A stretch of 64,000 nt of DNA, from NCBI GenBank assembly GCA_033439265.1, contig JAVTVX010000035.1, forward strand, positions 18,130,001 through 18,194,000. The letters run 5' to 3'. Origin of the DNA: Dillenia suffruticosa. Lineage: Eukaryota; Streptophyta; Magnoliopsida; Dilleniales; Dilleniaceae. Under the pieces are notes generated by a model, which did no database searches, was not told the DNA's origin, and saw only the letters and a program-made list of their open reading frames with translations. Of the stretch, positions 1 through 13,157 are shown piece after piece. Position 1 is the first letter of the stretch. Every line of letters starts with the position of its first letter. A program made the translations under genes and the position numbers.

Positions 1-2953
1 ACCACTTGACCATTAAAGATAGCTATCCAATACCTAATATAGATAAATTGCTAGATGAATTATATGGCTCAAGGATCTTCTCCAAGATAGATCTGAGCAG
101 GTTACCATCAGGTTACCATCAGATCAAAGTAAAGCCTTCTGATGTAGAGAAGACATCCTTCCAAAAACACCATGGACATTTTGAGTTCTTAATGATTCCA
201 TTTGGACTAACCAATACGCCTGCCACTTTTCAAGTTTTGATGAATCACATTTTTCAACCTTACTTAAGGAAATATGTTTTGGTCTTCTTCGATGATATTT
301 TTATCTATAGCCTAGACATTGACGCTGATGCCCAAGAACTAGGACAGTCTTAATCACACTTAAACACCATCAGCTCTTTGCCAAACTATCAAAGTACACT
401 TTTGCACAAAATTAGGTGGAGTATTTAGGGTATATAGTCACAGAAGAAGGAGTTAAGGGACACTTAGAGGGTGGATTGTATTGTTTCCTAGCTAGTTCCA
501 ACTTCTGTTAAGGCCTTAAACGAATTCTTGGGTCTATACAAGGTTTGTGAGGAACTATGAGATCATAACTAGGCCTTTGAATGATCGTTTGAAGAAGAAT
601 AGTTTCCATTGGAATGAAGAGACTAAAAAAACTTTCAATTAACTCAAAATTGCCATGAGTACAGTTCCAATAATAAGGCTGCCTGATTTCTCCAAACCTT
701 TTGTTATACAAATGATGCTTGTTCTCAAGGTTTAGGGGTAGTGTTGATGTAAGAAGGCCAACCTATAGCTTATTTCAACAAGGACAAAAGTAAGGGGCTA
801 TCTATCTATAAGCAGGAATTTCTTGTTGTGGTCAAGGCAATCTCGAAATAGAGACACTACTTATTGGGATAGTACTACATAATCACGACTGATCACTAAA
901 ATCTAAAGTATGTACTAGATCATAAGCTTACTAATACCTTGCAATACAAGTGATTAGCAAAATTGTTAGGACTGAATTATGAGATTTAATATAAAAAAGG
1001 AATTGAGAACAAAATTGCTGATGCCCTCTCAAGAAAAGAGCTTAAAGAAGATGAATTATCAAGGGATACAATTTTTGCAGTCTCAGCAATATAGCCTAGG
1101 TGGATTTTGGATGTGATGCAGAATTATGAGAATGATGAATACAACAAGAATTTAATAGCTCAACTCACTCTTTAACCAGACAGCAACTCAGAGTTTCAAT
1201 ATAAAGATAGAATCCTAAAATATAAAAAGAAGATTGTGGTAGGCAATGGTTCTTAGCTCAATGAAAAAATTGTACAACAAATGTATGACACTACTATTGG
1301 AAGTCACTTTGGACAGCAGAGAACATTATAGAGGGTTAAGACAGCTTTTTATTGGCCTTTAATGAAGAGGACAGTTAACAAATTGGTACAAGAATATGAT
1401 ATTTATCAAAGAAACAAATATGAGAACAAGCCTTCCCTAGGACTATTGCAGCCATTACCAATTTCAATCCAAGTATGGTCATAGGTAACTATGGATTTCA
1501 TTGAGGGTCTTCTTGATTCTCAAGACTGTAACACAATTTTATGTAGTCATTGATAGACTTATTATGCTTAGCCATTTTATGGGATTGCGACATCCTAGAG
1601 GTAGCTAAATTATTTCTAGATAACATCTTCAAATTACATGAACTTTCAAACTCCATCATCTCAAACTGGAATAAAATCTTTACCAATTTGTTTTGACAAA
1701 AGTTATTCAGACTTTTGGGAACAAAATTAAAGTTTAGTAATGCTTACCATCCTCAAACTAACAGCTAAAGTAAAAGCTCAAATTGGTGCCTGGAGTGCTA
1801 ACTAAGGTGTATGTCATCTAATACACTTTTATCCCGGCTTAAGTGACTAAGTTTAACTGAATGGTTGTATAACACCAATTTTTATAGCTACATTCAGATG
1901 ATCCCATCTGAAGCCTTATACAAGTATCAACCTCAACATATTTCCTTAGGTTCTTACGCTAATTCCCAAACTCCTACTATGGGGAATTCATTAGGAACTA
2001 ACAAAATATGATTCGCATTTTAAAGGACCATTTATCTAAAGCAAAAAACATGATGAAACTTTATGCAAACCATAAAAGATTAGAAAGGGAGTTCCAGGTT
2101 GGCGACATGGTTTACTTGAAATTACAGCCTTATAGACACAATCTGTTGAGTTGCGTAAACAATTGAAGTTATCCTCTAAGTTCAGTGGGTCTTTCAAGAT
2201 AACAACAAAGATAGGAAAAGTGGCTTATCAACTGTAGCTACCTCAAGGTTCAAAAATCTATCCTACATTTCATGTATTACTGTTGAAGAACAAATTAGAT
2301 CTTAATCAGGCCCACATTACCAATAATTGGTATTGGCAAACAAGCTATCGTAGAATCAGAAGCAATACTAAAGAGGCGTGGCATTTGGAGAAACCACAGG
2401 CCTATGACTCAAGTTTTAATCAAATAGGTCAATCTCAGTTTTGAAGAATCAACTTGGGAAGATTTTGATTTCAGTCGTGTACAATTTCCAACCTTTAATC
2501 CTTGAGGCTAAGGATCTCAAAAAGGGGGAAAGTTGTAGCAATCTGCTAGTGATCAACCAATTTTGAATATCGGCTGGTCGTAGGAAGCTGAAATTGTTAG
2601 AAATTCAGTTGGTTAATGGATTTCAATCAACTGAAAATAGTTAAGTGAGTTAGGATCGGTTAGAATCAACCAAGAAATATACAAAGATGGTAACTTGTAA
2701 GAGAAAAGGCATTAATGAATTGTGTCCTATTTCCTCCTGTTTCACTCTCTCTCTCTCTCTCCCTCCTCCTTCCCTCTCCTTCCCTCTATTCCCTGTTCTT
2801 TCTTATTCCCTCTTCTTGATCACAATAAACCTTCTTCATCGCCCACTGCATAATTTTCCATATTCACCGTATCATTTCTTTGCTTGTTACTTAAGCATTT
2901 GAAGACAATGGTTGTTTAGCTTACGTGGGCTTTTTGGACTTGAAATTGTTACA
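1..2953 (+). mobile_element. Ty3/gypsy retrotransposon fossil (chromovirus type), 3' part
   Basis: The fragment reads through pol on the plus strand. Reverse transcriptase lies at about 6-350, with the block [10 protein letters not shown] around the catalytic aspartates. RNase H lies at about 800-1060, ending in the typical IADALSRKE. Integrase remnants lie at about 1240-1740. A chromodomain-like end at about 2370-2510 has SFEESTWEDFDF followed by VQFPTFNP. A purine tract (AAAAAGGGGGAAAG) ends just before the 3' LTR at 2534. The order RT, RNase H, integrase, chromodomain is that of Ty3/gypsy chromoviruses (family knowledge). The 5' LTR, gag and protease lie to the left of the window. The copy is broken in many places and looks old. 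Family assignment is firm; the lineage within chromoviruses is not. Confidence 0.9.
2534..2953 (+). repeat. 3' LTR of the Ty3/gypsy fossil
   Basis: The LTR starts TGTAGCAATC right after the polypurine tract and ends TTGTTACA, so the ends form a short TG...CA inverted repeat. Length is 420 bp. It holds a CT-rich stretch at 2744-2790. The partner LTR is outside the window, so the target duplication cannot be checked and the right boundary rests on the terminal motif alone. Confidence 0.65.
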
Positions 2954-3394
2954 CTTATCATCAACATGGAACCGACCACCTAAAAGGCAAAAGCTTTTGT
3001 TGTTTCAAGAGAGGCTCAACCTCCAGGGAGCCCATTGATTTGTCTTAAATTATCTGCAGCCCAAAACAATCAAAAGATACTAATAATGTGAAATGCATAA
3101 ATTTGATTAAACGGTAAATTCAATCATTTATTTACTGTTATAATTTACATAAAATAATTTTTTATTTAATAGAAGATCTGTCGATTTACAGTTATAGAAT
3201 AGATTTTAATTTTTTTTAGACAACCACTAAATATATTAGACTTGAATCTACTGCCATGAAAAGCGCTACTAAGTGTATCCATGGTCAAGTTATTTTTACT
3301 TATACTAACAAAGTGAATCTTTATATAGGGTAGATTTGTAGGATACAAGCCCAATAAAATTTGAAATAAACCACATACTTGAATTGATGCTAAA
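2954..3394. other. Intergenic spacer between gypsy LTR and ORP gene 3' end
   Basis: No gene recognised. The right part must contain the 3' UTR of the minus-strand ORP gene, whose stop codon is at 3395-3397. The DNA is AT-rich, with the A/T runs expected of a plant 3' UTR, but no single polyadenylation site can be chosen by eye. Confidence 0.5.
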
Positions 3395-5868
3395 TTAGAT
3401 GGGAACAATAATGGGTGCAGGTGGTACCCTCTTGTGAATGGGAGAGCATTCCCACCCACCTTCCTTTGTGTTCGATACAAGGAAGTGTTTGGGAACCCAA
3501 GCTTCTCCTCTTGATTGTCTATCCCTTAATAGCTTTCTCTGCTTCTCTTCCACAGTCTTCTTTGCTATTCTTGCATTGTCCCAATTCTTGCTCAGTATCC
3601 CTTGGCTCACTTCACTCCATACCACACTTGACTCCGTACTCCACACCCCCTAACAACCACACAAAAAAGTTCCACTATCAGCTCGAGGACACAACTGCAT
3701 CCATATGGTATGCAAAACATGAGAAGCAAAGGAATATATATTTTGTGAAAAATTAAAATCATTGTTAATCAAAGGGATGGATTGTAGTTGATTTGGGACT
3801 TAGTATCCCCTCTTATGGCCAATCTCCACACACACACACACACGGAGACACACACCCACACACCCACCCACCCACACACACACACACACACGGACCATCG
3901 GGGTTGAAGTAGCAAAATTTTGAGTGGTGGATATGCGATCTGGGTGTCCTGAAATTAAATCATGATTAAATGTCAAGAAGACATTAAATCATGCATAACA
4001 ACAAGAAAGCAGAGTATGATTCTTCATTCAATTATAAAGAGAGACTTATTCAACCAATCAGCACTGCCTGAACACATTATCGATTGGGCAGACAGGTTGG
4101 TTACCTTTGGATCCTCGACAACAGGTGTTTTTAAGTTTGATATGACTTCCTTCGCGTTGTATAGAACTGAAACCTTCCCGCTAGAAATGTCCTTCATTGA
4201 AACTGTCCTGCATTATATATCACAAAAAGAAGTCTGCTTGTTATATTTCTTTTTAGTTGTTTTCATTTTTCTTCAGTGAATTTTGTAGGATTTGAGTTTG
4301 AACGCTCAAATCTTGTGAGTACTAATCGTAAGCCGTTTCAGAGACAATCTAGCAAAGGTGTAGGGCTGCTGTACAGTTTCTCCACCTAAAAATGTTTTGT
4401 ACTATAACATCAAGGTACCCCAAGAAAAGGGCATGGGCTGAGAGTTGAAACTTCAGGCAGTATAGGTATCTTCAAGACAAACCTTGAAAGTTGTGAGTAC
4501 CTGTCCCAATGGCCATTGATCTCATAAATAGTTTTCTTTGGTGAAGACGATAGGAAAATCCTTCCGTTCACTGATCTCTGGTTTCCGCCAAAGCCTAGAA
4601 AGAAGCTGGTTCTGTAACATAATTCAGCTTCAATGCCGGTCTCTTCACATCGGATTCTAATATTACCAACCCAATCAACGCCAGGCATCGGGAAGAATCG
4701 GATAAAGAGCTTTGGTGAATCCATTAAATAAGTTTCACTGTGAGCCAGTAGCTTTAGCGCTCTTTTTCCATGTACCTCGGCTTCTACTCCTGTACCTGCA
4801 ACATTAAGTCTGTCAACTACATTTCTACATGTTGGACACTTGATTTGGGTCAAGTGATTCTACCCATTGTTTTATTTATCAAAAAAATGGTGCGTTCGAA
4901 GCTCAATAAACATACCATGAAATTTGGGAACAGGCCTTTGACACCATATCAATTCAATATTTTTTGATTCGTCAGTTGCATGAAGAGCTGAAACTGGTGG
5001 GTGGTGTGAAATCTGAAAGAAGAAAGCTCATGAATTTTGGTCAATTTTGAGGAGAGCCCATGACAGATGCCGCATGTGTAGGCACATGTATTTTGTTTCT
5101 ATGAATACATTTTATTTTACCTGCTCAAGTAGAACATGGAAAGAGCCCCTAGAGACATGGTGAGTCTCCCCAAGCACAGGATTGTATGGAGCGACACCAA
5201 AGATCAAAGGCCGCAATATTGAGATGCTCCATGCAACTACAGAGGTAAATCTGTCGAGAGGAGTATCAGCAGTTGCACATTTGCTCAACATGTCACTTTG
5301 GACGCAATACACAGACTCCCCGAAACACTGTAGGTGTGACTTTGGCATGTTGAACTGAGGTGTTAACTGCACTTACAGAGAGATTATTAACACCTGAAAA
5401 CACGCCTCCTGCCTAAATAAGAACAAATACTTGTTTTCAGTCACCAAAGAAAAATGTGGATTGTTAAATTTGGCATAAGGCACTGCCAATATAGTACTCA
5501 TCCTCCTTAAATTATCATCACACTTTTGTTTTGGCATTAAAAACTACACATACTTACCGACGGCCAACGGGGAAATATTAAAAAAAATAAATAAAGAGAA
5601 CAGAAAATACCAAATACCAAATTTACGTGAAAAAACCCTCTAATGTAGAAGGAAAAATCCATAATCGGATAAGAATAACTATAAGAAATAAGTGATATAG
5701 AGGGTTTAATGCCCCAACCATATACCAAAACCTGAGATTCACACTAAACGAAAATATTACAAATATACTGTATCTTTTTGGAAATCCACGAATTAATCAA
5801 AAGAAAAAAACCAGTTGTGATAGTAGCTTATCTCTCATCCTAACTTTCTCCGTGAAGCAAAAAGAACC

Positions 5869-5912
<44 letters not shown>

Positions 5913-8900
5913 GAAGCTCCGGTTCTCGGTCTTTCGGAAGAAGCTTACCCAATCTCCGGACACGGTTCAGTTCTTGTGTCTTAGGTGGCTTCCTCAAGAA
6001 GCCACAACATCTATCCCACCTTTGTCTTTCAACCTTGTGATTGTTTGACATTTCACACACGCAAGCATTAAATGCTCCCTCTTGTTTTTTTTTTTTTTTA
6101 ATTAAAAAAAAAAAACTCAATATTTCTCTCAAAGGAAGAAACACCGAGAGATGTAGGCACCGAGAAACATATTGAGAATTGACAGGCTCAAAAGTAACCG
6201 AGCAACTTAATTGAGTGCCGAAGACTTGCACCGAGACTGAGACACCACTGAGAAACTTGAACGGAGAGATCACCATCTAGAATCATACATCAAACGGTAT
6301 ACGGCGGGAGACTCAACGACTACCGATCATTACCAAGAGACTTGTGCCGAGCGTACACAAAACAAATCGGATTGGGCAAATGGATTTTGCTATAACTTTC
6401 ATCGATTTCAATCTCATAAAGGGACCAAATAGCTACGGGCCTAGTTGGAGGACCGAATGAAAATGTAGAGACTGATGGCAAGATCAAATATATGCCAAAA
6501 TGAGAGCTAATATTGAGACTATAAGCTTGAAAATTGTTCCCAAAAGAAAAAAAGTACCTTCCCTATGGTTGCCAATAGAACTCTTGCGCCTTACATTTTT
6601 TTTTTTTGGTTCATGTCATAGCCCTTCTCAACTCGTCAATAGTTCAAAAACATTTTTTGATTCATAATTGTTCATTTTATTTCTGTTTTGCGCTATAAGT
6701 CTGATTGGCTATGAGAATGGGACTCAGGCCTAACCAACAACCCTACAAAGACTGGTAAGTCAAAAGCCTCTGGTCCACTTGTGCAGGTTGATTTGTGAAT
6801 TCAAGTACAGAGGATTCTCTGTTCTATTGTTAAGCATATGTTGATCAAGTATCATAATTGGGTTGGCGATTGCGGTCATTAAGACATGATTGGGCACCAA
6901 TCGAGGGTCTATGATCTTGGTCCTCTTATTTTTTGGGACTTGAGCTCAGCAACTTCCGACTGATGCCAAGACTGCCTCAACACTAGTTGAACCTGATGTT
7001 CATCTCATCCCTATGGATGGTGTACTCCTCGATGAAAACAGTAAGTTAATCTATGAAATAATTTCAATGGAGATCCGTTACAGTTTTGCTTTGAACTTAA
7101 GGATGGCCAATTTTAATTTTAACAACATTCACCTCTGGTGCTAATAGATTGACAAAACTGTACAAATGGATTGTGAGTAAACGAAACAAGTGTAAATAGG
7201 TAAAAAAGGATGGGAGTGAGAGTTGCCTGAAAACGGGTGAGATCGGAACCGGGAAGGACATTTCTGAAGAGGCTAAGTACGCGTTGCACTATATTTGGCG
7301 CTCTGTAGTCTGCACCTGATTCTCCATCCAACGACAAGGGCGCTGTCAGCACAGCTTTTCTCGTCTCCTCACCATTTTCTCCTCCCGTGATCTGCACAAT
7401 TACACACATGCATCAGCAATTTTCCCATTTCACCGATGAATTATTAGGTGTTTGTTATTTGCACACATAACCACTTGTTTTTGTTCGCCTACACCACCGT
7501 CATTTTTCATTTAAAGATTTCGAATTTAAATTTTTTTTACGTAACTAAAAAAATAACATAAATGTATAAATTTATAGTGACTGAAATTTAAAATTTTACA
7601 TTTGAATACTATCTTAAATTTTGTAAAATAACATGGACAATCCAGAATTATTGATGTACGCGGGCACAAACTCTAGAAATCAAGTTGTGCCCTGACTAAG
7701 ATACATTTTGGTGCAAGGTCAACTATTAAATTATGATGCACATTACCCAGAAAGTACGACGACATTAGATTGGATTGTGAAAAGAAAAAATTGCTACTCT
7801 TACGACACCATACCTTGAATTCAATAATCTGTTGTGGGCACAATATTTTCAATGGGGGCCCAACTGATGTGATGATATCTTTGTATGACCATACCACAAA
7901 ATAATGCAACTGTCATTACATTTGATGTTTCCTTTTCAACATTTATTCCGCCTTACAAAATTTTTTAAGCCCACAACATTATAAACTTTTTTTTGAATCT
8001 CCAATAAAGAAAATGAAATAAAGATAAACCTTTTTTTTTATTAATCACTTGTATCAATAATCATATTAGATTTTATTAAATATAGTTTGAGTCTCTTTGT
8101 TTTTTTAAAAAACTCGAATTCGAAACTTTATTTAAAAAATACTGATAATCAATTATTAGATCAAATATACGATTGAAGTAAAAATAAACTATTAAAATAT
8201 TCTGATAGTACTATCAACAATTATTTTTTTACAATTAGAAAAGAATGAAAAATAAAAATATTTAAATTGCTTATTTTGAAAATTTTCTAATTGAATATCT
8301 ACGTCATCCCATTAAAAAAAAAAAAGGCAGTGCCTGCCGGCTATTACCTAAAACATGTAAGCAGCTCTGACCCCGTTCCACTGGTTTTAAATCAATTTAA
8401 AAAAACAAATACAGAACTAAAATAGTAAAGTTTGACTTTTGATATCACAATAGCAATAGGCACATCAATCATTTTATTGATTGAATTGTAATGTAATTAT
8501 TTACCATATACTTAAGATATATCTTTGTATTTTGATCATATCATATCATAGCAAAAGTAATGGATTCCATAGGTGTCTCTCAAACAAATTTCAACTATCA
8601 TATATTCCTACTTTATTAGATATATTGGCATTCTAAAGTAAAGACCTCCCACAATGAAACTTCCCCAGCCAAATCCAAATGGGGATTGGATTATGTTTCA
8701 TTTTTTGTCTCAAGTGTCAACTAAGTTAATACGCAACTCTAAAGGAACGTGAGAGAGAGAAAGAGAGAATTTTTAAAAGGATATGAGAAAAATAATACTT
8801 AAAATGGGTTTCATAATATTCAAATTAAATTAATAAGATAAAATTTGGATATTGGATACCAATGATGAAAATAAAAAATAATAAAAAAAGAACTTTAGCA

Positions 8901-9435
8901 TTAGAATTACTTTGTAAAGATAATTTGAACATTAAATGACAAAAGGGACATTCAAATACTTGGGAGTGGTTGAATCAGTATATTTTATATTATTTATCAA
9001 GTAACAATTGATTCACCCAAGAAAAAGAAAGGCAACATGTCTTTGTTTTTTTTTTGTGGTAAAGGAAAAGGCAACGTGTTGCGGATATCGAAAGTTGCGG
9101 AAACTATGAACTTTATATTTCATTATTATATTACTTTATCTAAGTGCTTCATCGACAAGTATTCTCAAAGCTAGTGGCCGGCCATACCACTTTCTGCCCA
9201 AGTTTATCCCCCCACCAATACCGCCCGTTTCACAATCATTCAACCGTTCACGCATATTAAATATACATATGTATGGAAAAAAAAGATTTTATTTTATTTT
9301 TTTCACTTTGAATGATTCGATACGCAAAAGAAAAAGAGCGAAGAAAACCAGAAAGACAATAAATGCAACACTTTTATTCTGTATATGTGGTGTTTTTTGA
9401 GTGTAGGGAAGAGAGAGAATAGAGGAGCGTACCAT
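3395..9435 (-). CDS. Oxysterol-binding protein-related protein, plant ORP4-like, 7 exons
   Basis: Minus strand. Coding exons are 9435-9433 (ATG only), 7391-7227, 5366-5121, 5012-4916, 4795-4501, 4207-4105 and 3649-3395. They sum to 1164 nt, that is 387 residues plus TAA, close to the roughly 386 residues of Arabidopsis ORP4 proteins. Phases agree at every junction. The protein is nearly all one OSBP-related lipid-binding domain: YRAPNIVQRVLSLFRNV (exon 2), RPLIFGVAPYNPVLGETHHVS (exon 3), the family fingerprint EQISHHPP across exons 3 and 4 (usually EQVSHHPP), VDWVGN, FGFGGN and GHWDR (exon 5), and WVPKHF plus the C-terminal CSPIHKRVPPAPI (exon 7). The family binds sterols or phosphoinositides and moves them between membranes. 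There is no PH domain or membrane segment, as expected for this short subgroup. Intron 2 appears to be GC-AG; the others are GT-AG. The gene looks intact. The start codon is the least certain part. Confidence 0.93.
3826..3892. repeat. (CA)n microsatellite in ORP intron 6
   Basis: An imperfect CA run interrupted by CGGAGA and CCCA units, lying in the intron between ORP exons 6 and 7 (3650-4104). Confidence 0.9.
5870..5908. repeat. (CT)n microsatellite in ORP intron 2
   Basis: About 19 CT units without interruption, inside the large second intron (5367-7226) of the ORP gene. On the transcribed strand it reads as GA repeats. Confidence 0.9.
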
Positions 9436-9621
9436 TTGAAGAGAAGAATCCGCAGCTTCCAAAGACAAAGGAATATCTGTTTCCAGCACCCTGTGGAGAA
9501 GGGGAGACTTACGGGATTGAAAGGCAACACGGCTCTGATCAGTTCTATTTAGAGAGAGAGGGGGGGGGAGGGAGAGAAGACTGGTTTTAGTTTTAGGCGG
9601 AAGAGGGACCCTGTATAAATA
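9433..9621 (-). promoter_or_regulatory. ORP 5' leader and possible TATA element
   Basis: No in-frame ATG lies between the TATA-like block at 9614-9621 and the ATG at 9435-9433. The stretch at 9545-9595 is pyrimidine-rich on the minus strand, like the Y patch and 5' UTR of many plant genes, which supports leftward transcription. The block reads TATAAATA on the plus strand and TATTTATA on the minus strand, so its direction is ambiguous. The transcription start is inferred, not shown. Confidence 0.35.
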
Positions 9622-12530
9622 GGGGGAAGATGGAGGTGGAGTGGAGGCAAGCTAGCCTTGTGAACGCCGCAACACGGAATTTATGAAAATGGACAAACTG
9701 TTGAAATTCCCTGCCTTCCCTCTTTCGGTTTACAGTACCCAATTCCTCATCTCGATTGTCTCTTAGGAGTGATAACAATGAGTTGAATCTAAGCAACCCA
9801 TCACAAGCTTAAATTACTTCATTTAGTAGTATTTGGCATACGTTCAATTAGGCTATTATACATGAAACCTTTCCCATGTTTAAATACAAAATTCAAATCC
9901 AATATATTATGAATCACAAAATAACATTCCAAAAGAAGTAAAAAAAAATCCCCAATTTTTTTTTTTAACCTTTATCCTAGTATTTAATATTAAAGAGAAG
10001 ATTGATTTAAGTTTTTTACTGACAGAAACTTAATATCAACACATTTATTGAGAGAAAATTTATAATAAATTGATTTATTTAGAAAGAAAAAAATAATATA
10101 TTTAATTTTAAAGAGAGAAGATTGAATTTAATTTTTTTAGAAAAAGAAAATATATCGAGAAATTTTATTGTTAGAATAAACTGAAAAATACACCAAGAAA
10201 CTAACAAACACAACACTTACACCTAATTTTAAAATAAATAAATAGAAATAATTATTTTACATAATTCAACATTTTTCGCTTTTGTCCACAAAGATGTGTA
10301 GATTTTTTTTATTATGAGAATTAAATTATATAAGTTGTAATGTCCCAGATTCAAATACGCATAGTACACACTCTCTCACAAATAACAAAGTGCTTTCTCT
10401 ACCCTGCAAAAAAAAAAAAAAAAAAAGTTCTTTTCTCTTTATTATATGAAATTTAAATCTGAAATCATAAAATTAAAAAAAAAATAATTATGACCACTAA
10501 ACTATTTCTTTAAAAACTAAAATAGAGAAAATTATGATCTCCAAAATATTTTTTATAACTCGAATTTAAAATTTTAATAAACAACTTTCTCTCACATAAT
10601 AAGATTGTCTCAAGAGTATAAACAAGAGTTACCGTTTTCCAAACAAAATATAATTTTAAATAGGAAAAGTGAAAAAAAAAACTCACACAAGGAAACCTTC
10701 AATTTTTAAAAATGTAACTCAACCTTAACAATCACCACCTTAACCAATATTTTACTAATATTTAAATCTCGATCCAAATACCTATGACCACCATTAAATT
10801 TTATAAAATAATTGTCTTTTGAAAATAATATAGCATAGCAACAAATCCAAATCAGTCAACAGTCCAATATTTAGTTTCAGTAAATAACTAATGTGATGGG
10901 TAACTGCTACCAAGTCGATCACATGTCTTGACTTTGGGGCGCGGTCTACATCTCTCCACCTTAATACTAGTACGTTTATTCCTTTCACAATTGTTTTAAC
11001 ATGAAAATAATTTTATCAAATTTTATTAGTTTCACTACTGATGAAACCGTTGACAGTTGTCCTTTCCCACTCATTCATTCTGTTTTTAGCTCGAGACTTT
11101 TTTTTTTTTATTTTTTTTTATCATGATTATGTCATTATTTAAGGTTTCGTCTTAAATAATCTGAATCGTTCGCTTACAGGATCCAATTAAAAGGATAGAT
11201 TTTTTAACATTAATTTTTCCGTTTTTATAAGAGATCGAACTTCTAATTATGATTAAAGTATATCAATTTCTAAACCAATTCAAAACAGTCTATCCAAACT
11301 TTTGAATTTAGTCATATCTCTCTCATATCCTTCGTCGTCAAAATCTCCCTCGTTCATGGTTTTCCTTCGTAACCAATCTCATTTATAACCATTACCAGAC
11401 TTTGATTTTCATTGAATATCATGAGCTACCGATGATGGCTATGCATGCTCCATAGTCATTGCTTCTTTTCCATATGACAACAACATCACCACACAGTCCA
11501 CGTGAATCAAGCATTAAAGTTAGAAGTAATAACGTCTTGTCTTCCTCTCAATTTTAACCTGAATTTTCTTGAGGCGGTAAAAAATTTTAATAAATTCGTT
11601 CACCTACTCTACTAAATTTCCGTCTTCCTCCATCCAAAATTTATGTAGCCTTTTTTTTTTTTTTTTCGATATAACTTGTTAGTTAAACTTTTTGTTAAGT
11701 AATTCTTTTTAACTCTTTCTAAACCATGGCGGTAGAAGTATCATTAACAATATTTTATATACTTCGGCACTCTTCCTATATGCGCATGAGAGATCCAAAT
11801 TCTGCTAATTTTTTATTGTGAGAATAAATTGATACGAGTAATAATGTAATGCTCGAGAATCCGGCCAAACCCACAAACTCCTCGTCTAACCTCTTACAAA
11901 CCCCCAAAAAAACTTCAACCAGAGAAAATTATGAAGTCGCCAAAATATTTTCACAACCCAAATTTTATCGTAGCCACTCTCTATATACTTAATATGATTG
12001 TATATAGAGTAATGTAGTGGGTTACACTTTCCTAGATAAAATATCATTCTACATAGGGAAATAATAAAATTCATCGAAGGAAACTAATTGGCACAGAAGA
12101 AAAGCCCTCTATTTCCTAAAAATGAGCCATAAAAATATATTTTTTTTAGGGCAAAATTTTAAAACCAATACATTTAAAATGAAAAACAAATTGAATTAAA
12201 TTGTTTTACGCATAGTTTTGAAGAGAAAAACTCATTTAATTTTGTTAAAAATTTAATGTTAATGTGTTTGAGTTGACAAAATTTAAGATAATTTATTTTT
12301 TGTAAGAAAAAACTGAATTTAGTTTTTCTAGAGATAACAAATTTAAAACTAATCCATGTAAAGATAGAAAATTAAATTAAATTAATTTTTTAGATAGAAA
12401 AAATTGATGTGTTTAGTTTAGAAAAGCTAAAAATTTTGGTAGTAATTGCGAACTTAAAATCAATACATTGAGAGAGAAAATTTCAAAGAAATTGATTTTA
12501 GAGCTTAGTTTTATTTTATAGAATCAAAAC

Positions 12531-12561
<31 letters not shown>

Positions 12562-12980
12562 ATGTATGTATGTATGTATGTATGTATGTATATTTGTTTT
12601 ATATAGGGAGAAATCTATTGTCCTAAGTTTTAGAGAGAGAAGTTATATTTGATTCATTTATTAGAGAGAAAAATAATAATCATGTTATAGATGGGTAAAA
12701 CTTACCCCACCTCTGTTAATACCAAATACGAGATAGATAAAACATTACATTATTTTTCATCTATTCTCTCTCCAAGCTTTCATTCTCAATTTTTCCCTAT
12801 ATACTAATTGCTACTTTAGTGAAATAAGCTTACAATTAAGTTTTGTAAATTTGTGTAATTTATAAATAAAGATTGAATATAAGCTTGGCTACTTTTAAAC
12901 AAGCTCTAATTTGAACTTACCTTAGGAGCTGAATTTGAACGATTCTTTTTTAGTCAAGCTAACGGGGTTATGGTTTGAAT
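9622..12980. other. AT-rich intergenic region
   Basis: No gene recognised on either strand. The DNA is A/T-rich with homopolymer runs. Two patches, about 9990-10180 and 12150-12680, share a loose motif (AATCAATACATTGAGAGAGA-like) repeated with much decay. A TA/TATG microsatellite lies at 12531-12592. The upstream regulatory region of the ORP gene should lie in the left part, but no site can be named. Confidence 0.5.
12531..12592. repeat. (TA)n-(TG)n-(TATG)n microsatellite
   Basis: A compound simple repeat: a TA run passes through TGTGTG into about eight TATG units. Confidence 0.9.
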
Positions 12981-13157
12981 AGAGGTGGGATGGACACTTT
13001 TATCTCTTAATCAGGTCAGAAGTTCAACTTCTACTGGATACGGAAAAACAATGTTGGAGATCCATCTCCACAAAGTGAATTTTGTAATGATCGATTCAGA
13101 TTAATCGGGACAAAACTCTGGATACTGAGTAGTGGCTAATCCATGGTACAAAAAAAA
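12981..13157 (+). mobile_element. SINE-like dispersed repeat, copy 1
   Basis: It shares order and wording with 51482-51641: AGGTGG, then CTTTT-TCYCTTAATCA, GTC-GAAG-TT, ATTGGGAGATC-like text, GAT-CTGG, and a closing ACAAAAAAA run. A stretch near its start (AGTTCAACTTC) matches the Pol III box B consensus at 9 of 11 positions. Two dispersed copies with an internal box-B-like site and an A-rich end fit a tRNA-derived SINE. The box A is weak and no target duplication was found, so the class is tentative. Confidence 0.4.

Noticed and set aside
3415-3756. Plus-strand frames at the left end of the ORP gene
   Set aside because: They are antisense to ORP exon 7, which matches its family strongly.
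5908-6276. A 122-codon minus-strand frame in ORP intron 2
   Set aside because: It includes poly-Lys from an A run and lies between well-supported exons that join without it.
9612-9660. A plus-strand gene driven by the TATAAATA at 9614
   Set aside because: The only downstream plus-strand frame is about 18 codons before a stop. The ORP gene on the other strand explains a promoter here.
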